From CAXMRP01 sp964196155 (GTDB lineage: Bacteria; Pseudomonadota; Alphaproteobacteria; Rhizobiales; Afifellaceae), in NCBI GenBank assembly GCA_964196155.1, contig CAXMRP010000061.1, positions 1 to 64,000 on the forward strand: 64,000 bases of DNA, written 5' to 3'. Shown piece by piece: positions 16,895 through 25,742 of the stretch (positions within the stretch are counted from its first letter, which is position 1; every line of letters begins with the position of its first letter). The position numbers were made by a program, and so were the translations under genes. Under the pieces are notes generated by a model that was not told where the DNA came from, did not search any database, and saw only the letters and a program-made list of their open reading frames with translations.

Positions 16895-17461
16895 ATGACA
16901 ACTTGGATCGTGCTGGCGATTGTCGCCGCAATCGCATTTTACGGCGTCCAGCTTTACAACAAACTGGTCAAAACACGGCAGATGGCCGAAGAAGGCTGGA
17001 GCGGCATCGATGTGCAGCTCAAGCGGCGGGCCGATCTCATTCCCAACCTTGTCGATACGGTCAAGGGCTATGCCGGCCACGAAAAGGAGCTGTTTGAACG
17101 GGTCACCGAATTGCGCGCCCAGATCGGGCGGGTGCCGGAAGGCGATGTGGCCCAGCGCGGCAAGCTGGAAGGCATGCTGTCGGGCGTGCTGGGGCGGATT
17201 ATCGCGGTGGCGGAAAACTATCCCGACCTGAAGGCCAACGAAAATTTTCTGGCGCTGCAGGGCTCACTTGAAGAAGTTGAAAACGAGATCCAGCTTTCGC
17301 GGCGTTATTACAACGGCTCGGCCCGCAATCTGAATGTGATGGTGGAAAGCTTCCCGTCCAATCTGATCGCCAATCATTTCAAGTTTGAACAGCGCGAATA
17401 TTTCGAAATCGACGACGTGGCCGACCGCGAAGTTCCGCAAGTGTCGTTTGACGGCGACTGA
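16895..17461 (+). CDS. LemA family protein
   Basis: A 188-residue LemA protein: one N-terminal membrane helix (about 2-20), then the coiled-coil four-helix LemA core with the invariant RADLIPNLVDTVKGYAGHE segment and SRRYYNGSARNLNVMVESFP. The function in bacteria is unclear; many occur beside TPM/DUF2207 proteins, as here, and are linked with membrane stress. A GGAG ribosome site lies six bases before the ATG. The DUF2207 gene starts 25 bases after the LemA stop, so the two form an operon. Confidence 0.93.
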   Translation: MTTWIVLAIVAAIAFYGVQLYNKLVKTRQMAEEGWSGIDVQLKRRADLIPNLVDTVKGYAGHEKELFERVTELRAQIGRVPEGDVAQRGKLEGMLSGVLGRIIAVAENYPDLKANENFLALQGSLEEVENEIQLSRRYYNGSARNLNVMVESFPSNLIANHFKFEQREYFEIDDVADREVPQVSFDGD

Positions 17462-17486
17462 TGGCCCGCTGATCGAAAGCAATCCC

Positions 17487-19493
17487 GTGCGGCACAACTT
17501 CCAGGCAATTGCAGCGGCGACACTTGTCACCGTATGGAGCGTCATCGGATGGAGCGCCGTGTCGCCGGTCCGTGCGGCGGAGGTTATCGAACGCTATGAT
17601 GCAGCGATCACCGTTTTGGCCAACGGCAAGCTTGATGTCACTGAAACCATCCGGGTGCGGGCGGAAGGTGACCGCATCAAGCGGGGCATTTACCGCGACT
17701 TTCCGCTGATCTTCCGCGATGCCGAGGACCGGGAGCGCCAGGTCACCTTCAAGCTGATCGACGTGTTACGCGACCGCAAGTCGGAGCCGCATTTTACCAA
17801 ACGCAATTTCGAAGGTATCCGAATTTATGCCGGCGAGGAAAACACCTTTCTGCCATCGGGCACCTATACCTACCAGTTTCGCTACCAAACCGGCCGGCAG
17901 CTCCGGTTTCTGCCCGACCATACCGAACTCAACTGGAACGTCACTGGCAATGAATGGGATTTCCCGATCCTGAAAGTGACCGCTGTCATTCGGCTGCCAA
18001 ATGACCAGACGCCGGTGCGGTGGACAGCCTATACGGGCCGGGCCGGGGAACGCGGGGAAAACTATTTCGGTGCAACACGCTCTTCCGGCGGTCTCGGCGT
18101 TTCGACCAACGCTCCCCTCAAGCCGGGGGAAGGGTTGACGATTGTCGCTGAACTGCCGGCGGGACTGATCCCGCCGCCGTCGCAAAAGCAGCGTCTGCGC
18201 TGGGCGCTCATGGATAATCGCCGGTTCATTCTTGGCGGCATCGGGCTTGCCGGATTGCTGGCCTTTTATCTGTCTCTTTGGAATGCGGTCGGCCGTGATC
18301 CGCCCAAGGGTACGATCATTCCGCTGTTTCATCCGCCCAACAAATTGTCGCCGGCGCTGACCGGCTACATCAATGACTGGGGCTGGCGCGGCGGCTGGCA
18401 GAACTTTACCGCGGCGATGATCTCGCTGGCGGTCAAAGGTCATCTGGTGTTCGACAGTTCGGGCGATGATCCGGTCTTGCAGCGGGTCAACGATCCGCAG
18501 GGGCGTGACCATGCCGGCGACCGGGACGGGCTGCCGCCGGGCGAACAGGTCATCTTGAACTGGGTTGACCGCAAGGGCGGCACGGTGACCATCGACAAGT
18601 CGGGCGGCGCCAGCCTTGCAACCACGTTCAGCAGCTTCAAAAGCCGTATCGAGAAAGAGTGCCGGGGCCGGTTTTTCCGGCGCAATCTTGGCTATTTCAT
18701 TGCCGGACTGGTGATCACCGCTATCACCGTGATCATCGTGCTGGTCTTCGGCAATTTGCGCGAGACGGAAATCGGCTTGTTCATCATGACCATCGTGGCT
18801 TTTGGAATTGTCGGCATGTTTATTGTCATGCCGTTGGTGCGTTTCGTTTTCGGCGGGCGCGGAGTGCGCTCGATTGTCGGTATCGGCATTAAGGCGGTCA
18901 TGTTGGTCATTATCGGATCGGGATTTATCGGGCCGCTTTTTGCCGGCCGCGCGGCATTGCCCGATGATTTTGGCGCCGGTATCGGCAGCTTCCTTGCAAG
19001 CAACGCCTTTCCGCTGATCCTGGTCGGCGGCTTTGCGACGCTGAATGGCCTGTTCTTTTACCTGCTGCGGGCGCCAACGGCGGCGGGCCGGACCTATATG
19101 GACCGGATCGAAGGACTGGAAATGTATCTGCGCACCGCCGAAAGCGCGCGCATGAACATGGCCGAGGCACCCGACTTTTCCGCCGAACATTTTGAGCGTT
19201 TGCTGCCCTACGCGATTGCCCTTGGCGCGGAAAAGCCGTGGTCGGACGCGTTCGCCTCAGCCTTTGCCCGTGCCCATCCGGGCGAAGATGCTGCCCACAA
19301 TTATCGCCCGCGCTGGCATGGCGGGCACGGTTTTGCCGGGGGTGACTTTGGCCGCTCGATGTCCGGCGCGATGAGCGCGGCGCAATCTTCGTTTTCCAGT
19401 TCGATGCCAGCGCCGAAATCCTCCTCGTCGGGTTTTTCCGGCGGTGGCGGATCAGGCGGTGGTGGCGGCGGCGGCGGTGGCGGCGGCTGGTAG
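17487..19493 (+). CDS. DUF2207 membrane protein (LemA partner)
   Basis: A 668-residue protein. A Sec signal (about residues 1-32, ending VRAAE) is followed by an exported beta-rich DUF2207 domain with KRGIYRDFPLIFRD. Further helices occur at about 245-265 and in a cluster at about 405-525, then a cytoplasmic or surface tail ending in a long Gly run (GGGGSGGGG...W). This is the usual layout of DUF2207 proteins next to LemA. The exact role is unknown. The GTG at 17487 is chosen because the signal peptide begins there; the frame is open further upstream inside lemA, but that part is not protein-like. Confidence 0.85.
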   Translation: MRHNFQAIAAATLVTVWSVIGWSAVSPVRAAEVIERYDAAITVLANGKLDVTETIRVRAEGDRIKRGIYRDFPLIFRDAEDRERQVTFKLIDVLRDRKSEPHFTKRNFEGIRIYAGEENTFLPSGTYTYQFRYQTGRQLRFLPDHTELNWNVTGNEWDFPILKVTAVIRLPNDQTPVRWTAYTGRAGERGENYFGATRSSGGLGVSTNAPLKPGEGLTIVAELPAGLIPPPSQKQRLRWALMDNRRFILGGIGLAGLLAFYLSLWNAVGRDPPKGTIIPLFHPPNKLSPALTGYINDWGWRGGWQNFTAAMISLAVKGHLVFDSSGDDPVLQRVNDPQGRDHAGDRDGLPPGEQVILNWVDRKGGTVTIDKSGGASLATTFSSFKSRIEKECRGRFFRRNLGYFIAGLVITAITVIIVLVFGNLRETEIGLFIMTIVAFGIVGMFIVMPLVRFVFGGRGVRSIVGIGIKAVMLVIIGSGFIGPLFAGRAALPDDFGAGIGSFLASNAFPLILVGGFATLNGLFFYLLRAPTAAGRTYMDRIEGLEMYLRTAESARMNMAEAPDFSAEHFERLLPYAIALGAEKPWSDAFASAFARAHPGEDAAHNYRPRWHGGHGFAGGDFGRSMSGAMSAAQSSFSSSMPAPKSSSSGFSGGGGSGGGGGGGGGGGW

Positions 19494-19531
19494 GCAGCAG
19501 TCAGGATATCCGCCAACAGGACGCCAGATAG

Positions 19532-20248
19532 TCAGCTTGCCTGGCGCAGATGTTCGGGCTGGAAATGATCGATGATCATGATCTTCTGCCAGATCTTGCG
19601 CGACAGGTTCGTGGACAGGTCTTCCAGATTGGTGACCGCCTCGATCACGGCTGAATCCTGCATGGTCTGGGCGTGGAGGGCCGCCAGTTTGCCGATCAGC
19701 GACAGCATCTCGGAGCAATAATCGAGGTAACGCACCAGCTCGGTCCGGCCCATGCCGCGGTCCGGCGAAGAGGCGGTGGGTACAAAATCGAGCAACAACA
19801 CGCTGGGATCCTTGGTCAGCTGGTGCATGTCGACGACATGGATCATCGAGCGCAGGGAATGCAGCGAGGTCAGCGCCTGTTTCTTCTTCCAGCGCTCCTC
19901 GGAGCGCACGACGAACAGCATCCCCAGCGCGGCGAGAATGGCGATATTGGCTGCCGGCTCGATGATCTGGACAATCGTCACCGCCTCGGCGGTCAGGGCG
20001 TTGAAATGCAGTTCGCGGATGGCAAAGGCGAGCATTGCCGTGCCGATGACAAGGATTGCCGTGGTGGTGATCCGCAGGCGCAAGTTGGGCCGCCCCAGCG
20101 CTTGCGCATCGTCGCGCATATCGCGGGCGATCACCGTCAGTTCGCGGGTAACGCTGACCAGGCCTCGGCCGGAAAACCGCTCTTCGACCCGCTTTGCCAG
20201 CCGATCGATCGTCGCGATGATCTGTTCGCCGTCTAGTGTCTTGTGCAT
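19532..20248 (-). CDS. Hypothetical inner-membrane protein
   Basis: A 238-residue protein with two membrane helices (about residues 58-82 and 95-120), an N-terminal cytoplasmic helical part (KTLDGEQIIATIDRLAKRVE) and a longer C-terminal helical domain after KKKQALTSLHSLRSMIHVVDMHQLTKDP. No catalytic motif is visible. The topology suggests a membrane scaffold or sensor. It faces the DUF2207 gene tail to tail. The ATG at 20248 is preferred; a few extra residues upstream lack support. Confidence 0.6.
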   Translation of the reverse strand: MHKTLDGEQIIATIDRLAKRVEERFSGRGLVSVTRELTVIARDMRDDAQALGRPNLRLRITTTAILVIGTAMLAFAIRELHFNALTAEAVTIVQIIEPAANIAILAALGMLFVVRSEERWKKKQALTSLHSLRSMIHVVDMHQLTKDPSVLLLDFVPTASSPDRGMGRTELVRYLDYCSEMLSLIGKLAALHAQTMQDSAVIEAVTNLEDLSTNLSRKIWQKIMIIDHFQPEHLRQAS

Positions 20249-20369
20249 GGCTTGCCGGTTTCGCCCCAAACTATCCGGCGCGCATACTAAATCAGACGCA
20301 TTAGAATTCCCTTACCCGGCCAGCGGTGGCGAATTAACCGGCAACTCCGTAACTGCCATCAGCGGGTCG

Positions 20370-21332
20370 TCAGTGCGCGGTGGGTGCTTTTAGGAAATTG
20401 CCGCGGTCGCCGGACTGGATGGAGATATCCATGGTTTGGCCATCGCGAAGGATGCGCAAGGGTACCTCGATGCCGGCTTCGCCCAGCGCCCAGACCTGTT
20501 TGAAAAATCCGGCCAGGGAATCGACATCTTCGCCGGCAACGCCGACCACTACATCGCCGGTTTCAAGGTCGGAACCGGCTGCCGGCCCCTTGCTGGCCAG
20601 ATCGGCTATCATGATGTGGCTGCCCACTTCCATGGCATAAACGCCCAGCCATGGCCGCGGCGGGGCGTTGCGTCGACCCCGGGACAAAAGGTCGTCCAAG
20701 ACCGGTTCAAGCTGATCGATCGGCACACACATATTGAGATTTTCCGCATCTTCGGGCTCGCCGCTTTCAGGCACCCCCTGAACCAGCAGGGAGCCGATGC
20801 CGATGAGTTTACCTTCCTCATTGATCAGCGCTGCGCCGCCCCAATTGTCATGGGTCGGGGCAATGAACAGGGCGTCCGGCAACACATATTCCCAGTAGCC
20901 GGCAAATTCTCGGCGGGCGACAATATGGCTGGCGATCGCCTGACCGGGACCGCCGGCGGCGGCAATAACCACGGGATCGGCGATATCGAGCCCGGCGGCG
21001 CTGCCGGTCGGCATGACCGGCAAATCGACCCGCGCCAGAATCTGCACCAGGCCGAGGCCGGATTGAAAATCATAGGCGAGCGCATGGCCGGGATGCGCCG
21101 TTCCGTCCGACAGGGTCACCCACACCGTATCGGCCTCGGCGACCAGATAACCAACCGTCAGGACGAGGCCGTCCTTGCGGATAATGACACCGCTGCCGGC
21201 CCGCTGGGTTCCCAGGACTTCGGCGGTAAATCCATCGGCCGGCACATCGGTGCGCACCGAAACAATCGCGGCAAGGACTGCTTCGGTATCAAAACCGCGT
21301 GAAAAGAATTCCGGATGCACGTGTTCGTCCAT
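20370..21332 (-). CDS. HtrA/S1C-like trypsin-fold protein with PDZ domain, catalytic triad lost (pseudo-protease)
   Basis: A 320-residue protein with the DegP/HtrA layout: a trypsin-like domain (about 15-215) and one PDZ domain (about 225-310, with PWLGVYAMEV and AAGSDLETGDVVVGVAGEDV). The three catalytic positions are replaced. The His of LTNGHVV reads LTVGYLV (Tyr62), the Asp of SDLALL reads SGLGLV (Gly92), and the Ser of GNSGGPL reads DNWGGAAL (Trp164). It has no signal peptide from the chosen ATG (21332), so it may be cytoplasmic or use an undetected start. It is probably a binding or scaffolding protein. Related inactive forms occur in rhizobial genomes as far as I recall. An AbcR-like sRNA terminates about 170 bases upstream. 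Confidence 0.8.
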   Translation of the reverse strand: MDEHVHPEFFSRGFDTEAVLAAIVSVRTDVPADGFTAEVLGTQRAGSGVIIRKDGLVLTVGYLVAEADTVWVTLSDGTAHPGHALAYDFQSGLGLVQILARVDLPVMPTGSAAGLDIADPVVIAAAGGPGQAIASHIVARREFAGYWEYVLPDALFIAPTHDNWGGAALINEEGKLIGIGSLLVQGVPESGEPEDAENLNMCVPIDQLEPVLDDLLSRGRRNAPPRPWLGVYAMEVGSHIMIADLASKGPAAGSDLETGDVVVGVAGEDVDSLAGFFKQVWALGEAGIEVPLRILRDGQTMDISIQSGDRGNFLKAPTAH

Positions 21333-21502
21333 TTGTTGTGCCGCCAAAGCGCCGTTGGGCGGCCTGATTATAAGGATATAGGTGGCGCGTGCGCACAAAT
21401 GCGTCAAGGAGACCGGCGGGATCGGTGATCGCCGGGAAAGACAATTTGCCGAGGAGTAACGCAAATCCCCGGTAAATCCTTGAAAAACAAGCATTCGCCG
21501 CG

Positions 21503-21526
21503 AAAAAAAGACCCGCTATTGGCGGG
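21503..21526 (-). terminator. Intrinsic terminator of the putative sRNA
   Basis: Minus-strand stem CCCGC / GCGGG with a 5-base loop, followed by T-C-T7. The orientation rules out use by the protease-like gene to its left, which starts further downstream at 21332, so an independent transcript must end here. Confidence 0.8.
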
Positions 21527-21584
21527 CCCAAGTCAGGGAGGAAGATCAAACGGTGGCACGAATAAGTAAACAACGTGTCACCAA
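21503..21584 (-). ncRNA. AbcR-like (alpha-r15 type) trans-acting small RNA, putative
   Basis: On the minus strand this runs as a hairpin, a single-stranded pyrimidine tract and a terminator. The first hairpin (21582-21552) pairs GGTGACACG with CGTGCCACC around a 13-base loop. It is followed by ATCTTCCTCCCTGACTTGGG, whose CTTCCTCCC is an anti-Shine-Dalgarno motif as used by AbcR RNAs. The RNA ends with CCCGC-CAATA-GCGGG and TCTTTTTTT, a strong intrinsic terminator. A possible promoter is TTGCAG at 21612 with GATACC at 21591. AbcR RNAs use Hfq to repress ABC transporter binding-protein mRNAs in Hyphomicrobiales. Length would be about 80 nt. The family assignment is from structure and motif memory, not a search. 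Confidence 0.6.
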
Positions 21585-21932
21585 CGGTATCAAAACTCGA
21601 TTTTTGCTGCAATCCCAAAGAATCCCAGATGAATTTTAAGGGGCATTCCAGTCCGCTTGCCATGCCCGATGCCGGGACACCGAGGTTGAAAACTGGCCCT
21701 GCCCCTATCATGGGGGCGAATATTGGGGCAGGGCCGTGATCGCTGCCACCCGCCAGGCATATCGGCGGATCAGCGCGTCATGAACAAAGATGTAGGTACT
21801 GGATTATGGATTTCCAGTGGGCAATTGCTGGCCCCGGTGCACGTTCGTTGCCGGCGTTCGACGGGCCGTGGCTTGATCTCCACGCATTGCCGGGCGAAAA
21901 GCGGTAATAACTGCCCGGCAAAAGGACCAGAA
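21585..21932. other. Intergenic stretch between the sRNA and the 99-residue ORF
   Basis: About 350 bases. It should hold the minus-strand sRNA promoter next to 21590-21615 and a plus-strand promoter for the ORF at 21933. A GGCCCTGCCCCTATCATGGGGGCG-like region near 21695 with GGGGCAGGGCC near 21725 forms an imperfect inverted repeat. No gene is supported here. Confidence 0.4.
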
Positions 21933-22232
21933 ATGCGTATCGACTATGATTCAATCGTATCCCATGACGGCGGCGATGATTGCCCGGCGTGCCGGGCGCA
22001 GGATATTACCGGCTTCGCGCTACTGCCTGCTGTTCAGGCCTGGGAACAGGTCAATCAATTGCCGCGTCACGCGCTGGCTCTGCACGGCGCTGCCGGTCTG
22101 ATTGGCAGCATGCTGGCTGAAGGTGCAGAGCGCATCGAAGTGGAACAGGCGCTGGCAACGCTGGTCGATGATATCGAAGCGCAAATTTCCGAAGAACTGA
22201 CCTTTGGCGGGCCGACACAGGGCACAGCGTAA
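21933..22232 (+). CDS. Small hypothetical protein with CPAC motif
   Basis: A 99-residue ORF with acidic ends and a central helical region. A CxxC (DDCPACRAQD, about residues 14-23) near the N-terminus could bind a metal or act in thiol chemistry, but there is no second pair for a zinc ribbon. It has no signal peptide. AGGA precedes the ATG by about six bases. It converges with the cyclopropane synthase-like gene. I do not recognise the family. Confidence 0.55.
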   Translation: MRIDYDSIVSHDGGDDCPACRAQDITGFALLPAVQAWEQVNQLPRHALALHGAAGLIGSMLAEGAERIEVEQALATLVDDIEAQISEELTFGGPTQGTA

Positions 22233-22268
22233 GGGCTGGCTTGCCGGGTCCGGATTCTGTTCCGGCCC

Positions 22269-23483
22269 CTATTTTGGCCCCAACTCCGGTTTGTGCAAGA
22301 TGGTGCGGTAGCATTCCAGATTGCGGTCCAGAAACTCGAATGTCGCGCCCCACAGGTAAAGCCGGAAGCGGCGATATTCGAAATCGCCGAAACGGTCGAT
22401 GATCTCGTCCTTGTGGGTCTCCAGATTTCGCGCCCACTGGCGGAACGTCAGATAATAGGAATGTCGGTCGTTGAAGCACTCGACCAGATCGAACGGTGTC
22501 TTGTTCAGCTTGTTGAGAAAATCATCGAGCACCATGAACGAGTGATTGCCCGGATAAATATGGCGGACCATGAATGTCGACAGCTCATATTTCTTGCGGG
22601 CGGCGGAGCCATCCAGAAATACATTGCCGCCGGGCTTCAGGATGGAATCAAACTTGCGCAGCACCCGCTCATAATCCGGCAGATGTTCGATCACCCCCAT
22701 GATGACGATAGCGTCGAATTTTTCCGCCGGCTTGTAATCAAAAATATCGACCAGTTCGATGCGGAACCGGTCGGCCCGGTCGGCAAGGCGATCTTCGATA
22801 AAAGTCTTGGAAACCTTTGAGATCGTGACGCCGGTAAAGTCGGCGCCGGCATCCAGCGCGTGGGCGGCAAAGGCGCCCCAGCCCGGGCCGATCTCCAGAA
22901 CCCGCATGCCCGGACCAATACCGCAGCGCTCGATGGCGTAGTCGAATTTGCGCGCCAGAGCCTTCGCCAGCGTCTCATCATCATTTTCGTAAATGCCCTG
23001 GCTGTAGGCCGGCTCAGCGCTGTCCATAAACGCCAGGAAGAGGTCGGGATCGAGGTCGTAGTGCGAGGCGATGGCCTGGTTGTTGGTGTAGACCTGACCG
23101 AAAAACAGCGGCTGGATGAACCGCCATGCGGCGACAAGGAGATGCCGGTCATCAAGGGTCGCGCGCAAGGCAAACGGCGCGATCAGGTCGCCGCCTTCCT
23201 CAGCCGGTTCCAGATCAAGATCGCCGCGCAAGAACGCCTCGGCGATATTGCCTTCATCGAGGGAGCGCAGCGCCTGCATTGCCTTGTCGTTGTTCAAGGT
23301 CACGGAAAACTCTGGCGGGCCATCACCGATTGTGCGGGCGCGACCATCAGGAGTGGTGATTGCAAAGGGCGTTTCGACGGATTTTATCCGATCGAGAAAC
23401 CTGTCGAGCGGCCCTGTGGCAGCATTCGCGCCAGTGCTTTCGCCCGCAACCGGCGCGTCGCCTGGATTGTCTGTCGCCGTCAT
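22269..23483 (-). CDS. Cyclopropane-fatty-acyl-phospholipid synthase-like SAM methyltransferase
   Basis: A 404-residue protein of the CFAS/SAM-methyltransferase family, which transfers a methylene (or methyl) from S-adenosylmethionine to unsaturated phospholipid acyl chains at the membrane. An N-terminal lipid-binding-like part (residues 30-150) precedes the Rossmann domain with VLEIGPGWGAFA (SAM loop I, about 195-206). GVIEHLPDYE contains the family's active-site Glu region, and VRHIYPGNHSFM corresponds to the segment holding the catalytic His. The C-terminal FRLYLWGATFEFLDRN is typical. The canonical 'GCGWGG' reads 'GPGWGA', so this may be a paralogue rather than the housekeeping Cfa. It is probably last in the leftward SDR/TTC38/extensin group. 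Confidence 0.82.
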   Translation of the reverse strand: MTATDNPGDAPVAGESTGANAATGPLDRFLDRIKSVETPFAITTPDGRARTIGDGPPEFSVTLNNDKAMQALRSLDEGNIAEAFLRGDLDLEPAEEGGDLIAPFALRATLDDRHLLVAAWRFIQPLFFGQVYTNNQAIASHYDLDPDLFLAFMDSAEPAYSQGIYENDDETLAKALARKFDYAIERCGIGPGMRVLEIGPGWGAFAAHALDAGADFTGVTISKVSKTFIEDRLADRADRFRIELVDIFDYKPAEKFDAIVIMGVIEHLPDYERVLRKFDSILKPGGNVFLDGSAARKKYELSTFMVRHIYPGNHSFMVLDDFLNKLNKTPFDLVECFNDRHSYYLTFRQWARNLETHKDEIIDRFGDFEYRRFRLYLWGATFEFLDRNLECYRTILHKPELGPK

Positions 23484-23545
23484 GCCCTGCCCCCGGTTTT
23501 TCCGATGGTCCTTGTCATGGCGGCAACTTTAGGGGCGAGAGGGCC

Positions 23546-24295
23546 TCACCGGCAATAGGGATTGCCGCGCCGCTTTGCCCGGTCAAAATGGAAGTGATCG
23601 CTGTGGTGGGCATCGGAACCGGGTCCAAGAACCGTCCTGAACGGGCCACAGGCGGCATCGCGGATTTCGCTCAAAAACCGGGCCGCGGGGGTATTTGTTC
23701 CAGCATGGGCGGTGACATCGATGCGCGATCCGTCGGCGAATTTGAATGCCGCGACGTCGATCGCATTGCCGAATGCGTGTTCGGAAATGCGCGCACCGGG
23801 CTGGCCGTTGCGGGTGCGGCAGACATAGGTGGCGTTCTGGCGCAAACCCGTCAGATCCGTGCCGAGATGGCGGCGGGCGGCGGGGCCGACATCGGCGCGC
23901 ACCCACAGGGCCAGCGCCTCAGTTGTTGCACAAGTCACCATGGTGTCGGGCGTAACGGCCACACCGGGCGCGATCTCCCTGATCGCCAGCGGCGCTGCAA
24001 CACCGCACTTTCCTTCGCCGCGAATTGCCGGCTGGCGTGTGAATTTCACGCCAAAATTGGCAAGCCTCGCCTGGCAGACACCGTCGGCAGTTGGCCGGGG
24101 GCCGCCGCCGGTGCGGTCAGAGCGAATAACTGCGGGGGCGTTTTGCGCCAGTTGCCGGATAGGCGGCTGCGGCGGATCGCCTGGCGCTGACTGGGCCGCC
24201 ACTTCACCTGCGACAAGCGCAAGAAAGCCGGCGACGCACAGACTAATTGATCGAATCAGGGCGCGCACGTTTTTATGCCGCCCTGACGGTCGCAT
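23546..24295 (-). CDS. Extensin-like (Extensin_2) exported protein, D-Ala-D-Ala carboxypeptidase-like fold
   Basis: A 249-residue exported protein. After a signal peptide (about residues 10-35) and a Pro-rich linker comes the Extensin_2 domain common in rhizobia. SEHAFGNAIDVAAF and SDHFHFD resemble the His/Asp zinc ligands of the LAS-type peptidases (VanY, MepA), suggesting a peptidoglycan-active metalloenzyme in the periplasm. Four or more Cys (GVCQARL, GKCGVAAP, VTCATTEA, YVCRTR) could form disulfides. The ATG at 24295 overlaps the end of the upstream TTC38-like gene by 23 bases; a GTG at 24268, just after that gene's stop, is an alternative start. Confidence 0.82.
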   Translation of the reverse strand: MRPSGRHKNVRALIRSISLCVAGFLALVAGEVAAQSAPGDPPQPPIRQLAQNAPAVIRSDRTGGGPRPTADGVCQARLANFGVKFTRQPAIRGEGKCGVAAPLAIREIAPGVAVTPDTMVTCATTEALALWVRADVGPAARRHLGTDLTGLRQNATYVCRTRNGQPGARISEHAFGNAIDVAAFKFADGSRIDVTAHAGTNTPAARFLSEIRDAACGPFRTVLGPGSDAHHSDHFHFDRAKRRGNPYCR

Positions 24296-25706
24296 CGTAA
24301 AATCCGACCCGGCCATGGGGCGGTACGATGTGGCTTTGGCTGGCTTTTTCCAAAATCAAATTGCAATCGGCGGTGCTTTCAGCCTTTTCGGCAATATCGA
24401 GGAAAACCTCGTCCAGAAACGCCTGCTGGGCGCGGCTGCCGCCCATCGCCTGCATCAGTGGCAGGGCCGGGCGCATGTGGGCCAGCGCGGAATTGTAGTC
24501 GCCAGTGGTGGCGGCGATCATGGCCCGGCCGACCGGTATCGTGCTTTCGGCAATAACCGTCTCCACGGCCCCCTCACCTGCCGCGGCGAATGCGGCCATG
24601 GCGTCCAGCATGTTTTCAGCCTCGGCAAGGCGGCCGGTGCGGGCCAGCGCATATATCCAGTGCGCCAGCGTGAACGCACTGGTGCTGTCGCCAACGCGGG
24701 CGGCGGCCTTGTCGGCCAATTCGCCCCAGCGGCTACCGACATCGACACCTTGCCGTTCCAGCCGGAACAGCATCGAAATGGCGTTTTGCATATCGATATA
24801 AAGATCGGGGGCTGCGACCGTCAGCGGCGCGGCCAGATCGCGGAAGCGCTGATCGTATAGCGTCAGCACTTCGTCATACTGGCGCTTTTCAAGATGATAG
24901 AGCGCCATGTGCCACCACAGGTGATGGACAAAATTGTTGCAGCCGTCCCAGTGAGCCGACAAGCCGGCAAGCCAGGCGATCCCTTCGTCGGCGCGCCCCT
25001 GCATCTCCAGCACATGGGCGACGGCGTGGGCGGCCCACGGATTGGCCGGATCGAGCGCCACGGCCTCGCGGCCCTCGGCCTCGGCGATTTCGTGGCTGGC
25101 GCATTCCTCGTGGGCGAAGGACCGGCAGGCGAGCACCGCGCCATAGGCCGGCATGGTGGGACCCCAGTGGGGCCGCACATGATCGGCCAGTTCCATCATC
25201 TGCGTACGCCGGCCGAGCCAGAAGGAAGTGGAATGATGCGCGCGGAAAGCCAGAATATCACGCGGCTCCTGACGGGCAATTTCCGCCCAGATGGCAAGCG
25301 TGCGATCGATATCGCCGGCCGCCCAGTGTTCCAGCGCGGCGGCATGGGCCTGTTCGCGCCGCGTTGCCGACGCTGCCAGTCGTACCGCTGTGCACGCATC
25401 GGCGCGGGCATTGGCGATCAGCCGGTGATCGTTGGCAAGCAGCGCCATTTCGCCGCGCATGACATAGCCCATCGCGCAATCAGGATCGGCGGCAATCAGG
25501 TTTCCAACCGCATCGGCGGCATTGTTGCGGAACGCCAGATAGGCGGCAATCGCATCATCAAAGGCGGTTCGCGCCGTATCGCTGGCGCAGGTCAGCGCCA
25601 GGCCGTGGACGTCTTCATGGTGGGTCATGGCAAGCCTTGCGTAATCGGCCGACGATTGTGCCGGAGTTACAAGACCAGCACCCGGCAAGACTAGCACCCG
25701 GGCCAT
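24273..25706 (-). CDS. TTC38-like tetratricopeptide repeat protein
   Basis: A 477-residue helical-repeat protein. TPR-like units with alternating Ala/Trp/Tyr positions run through the whole length (for example DRTLAIWAEIARQEPRDILA and GRADEGIAWLAGLSAHW). The HHLWWHMALYHLEKRQYDEV block is characteristic of the TTC38 family, found in eukaryotes and many proteobacteria. It has no signal peptide or catalytic signature. The molecular role is unknown; these proteins probably act as scaffolds. It lies 28-36 bases after the SDR gene and overlaps the extensin-like gene, so the three look cotranscribed. The ATG at 25706 is used in preference to the TTG at 25715. Confidence 0.8.
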   Translation of the reverse strand: MARVLVLPGAGLVTPAQSSADYARLAMTHHEDVHGLALTCASDTARTAFDDAIAAYLAFRNNAADAVGNLIAADPDCAMGYVMRGEMALLANDHRLIANARADACTAVRLAASATRREQAHAAALEHWAAGDIDRTLAIWAEIARQEPRDILAFRAHHSTSFWLGRRTQMMELADHVRPHWGPTMPAYGAVLACRSFAHEECASHEIAEAEGREAVALDPANPWAAHAVAHVLEMQGRADEGIAWLAGLSAHWDGCNNFVHHLWWHMALYHLEKRQYDEVLTLYDQRFRDLAAPLTVAAPDLYIDMQNAISMLFRLERQGVDVGSRWGELADKAAARVGDSTSAFTLAHWIYALARTGRLAEAENMLDAMAAFAAAGEGAVETVIAESTIPVGRAMIAATTGDYNSALAHMRPALPLMQAMGGSRAQQAFLDEVFLDIAEKAESTADCNLILEKASQSHIVPPHGRVGFYDATVRAA

Positions 25707-25742
25707 GGCGGTCAATCGCCCGGCGCCGGTTCACCGGCCTGA

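Noticed and set aside
17766..19190. 474-codon minus-strand frame across the DUF2207 gene
   Set aside because: His/Gln/Arg-rich shadow of a gene with clear signal peptide, membrane segments and Gly-rich tail.
21289..21711. 140-codon minus-strand frame over the sRNA and the start of the protease-like gene
   Set aside because: It crosses a strong terminator and contains no ribosome site or motif; the small RNA explains the structure better.
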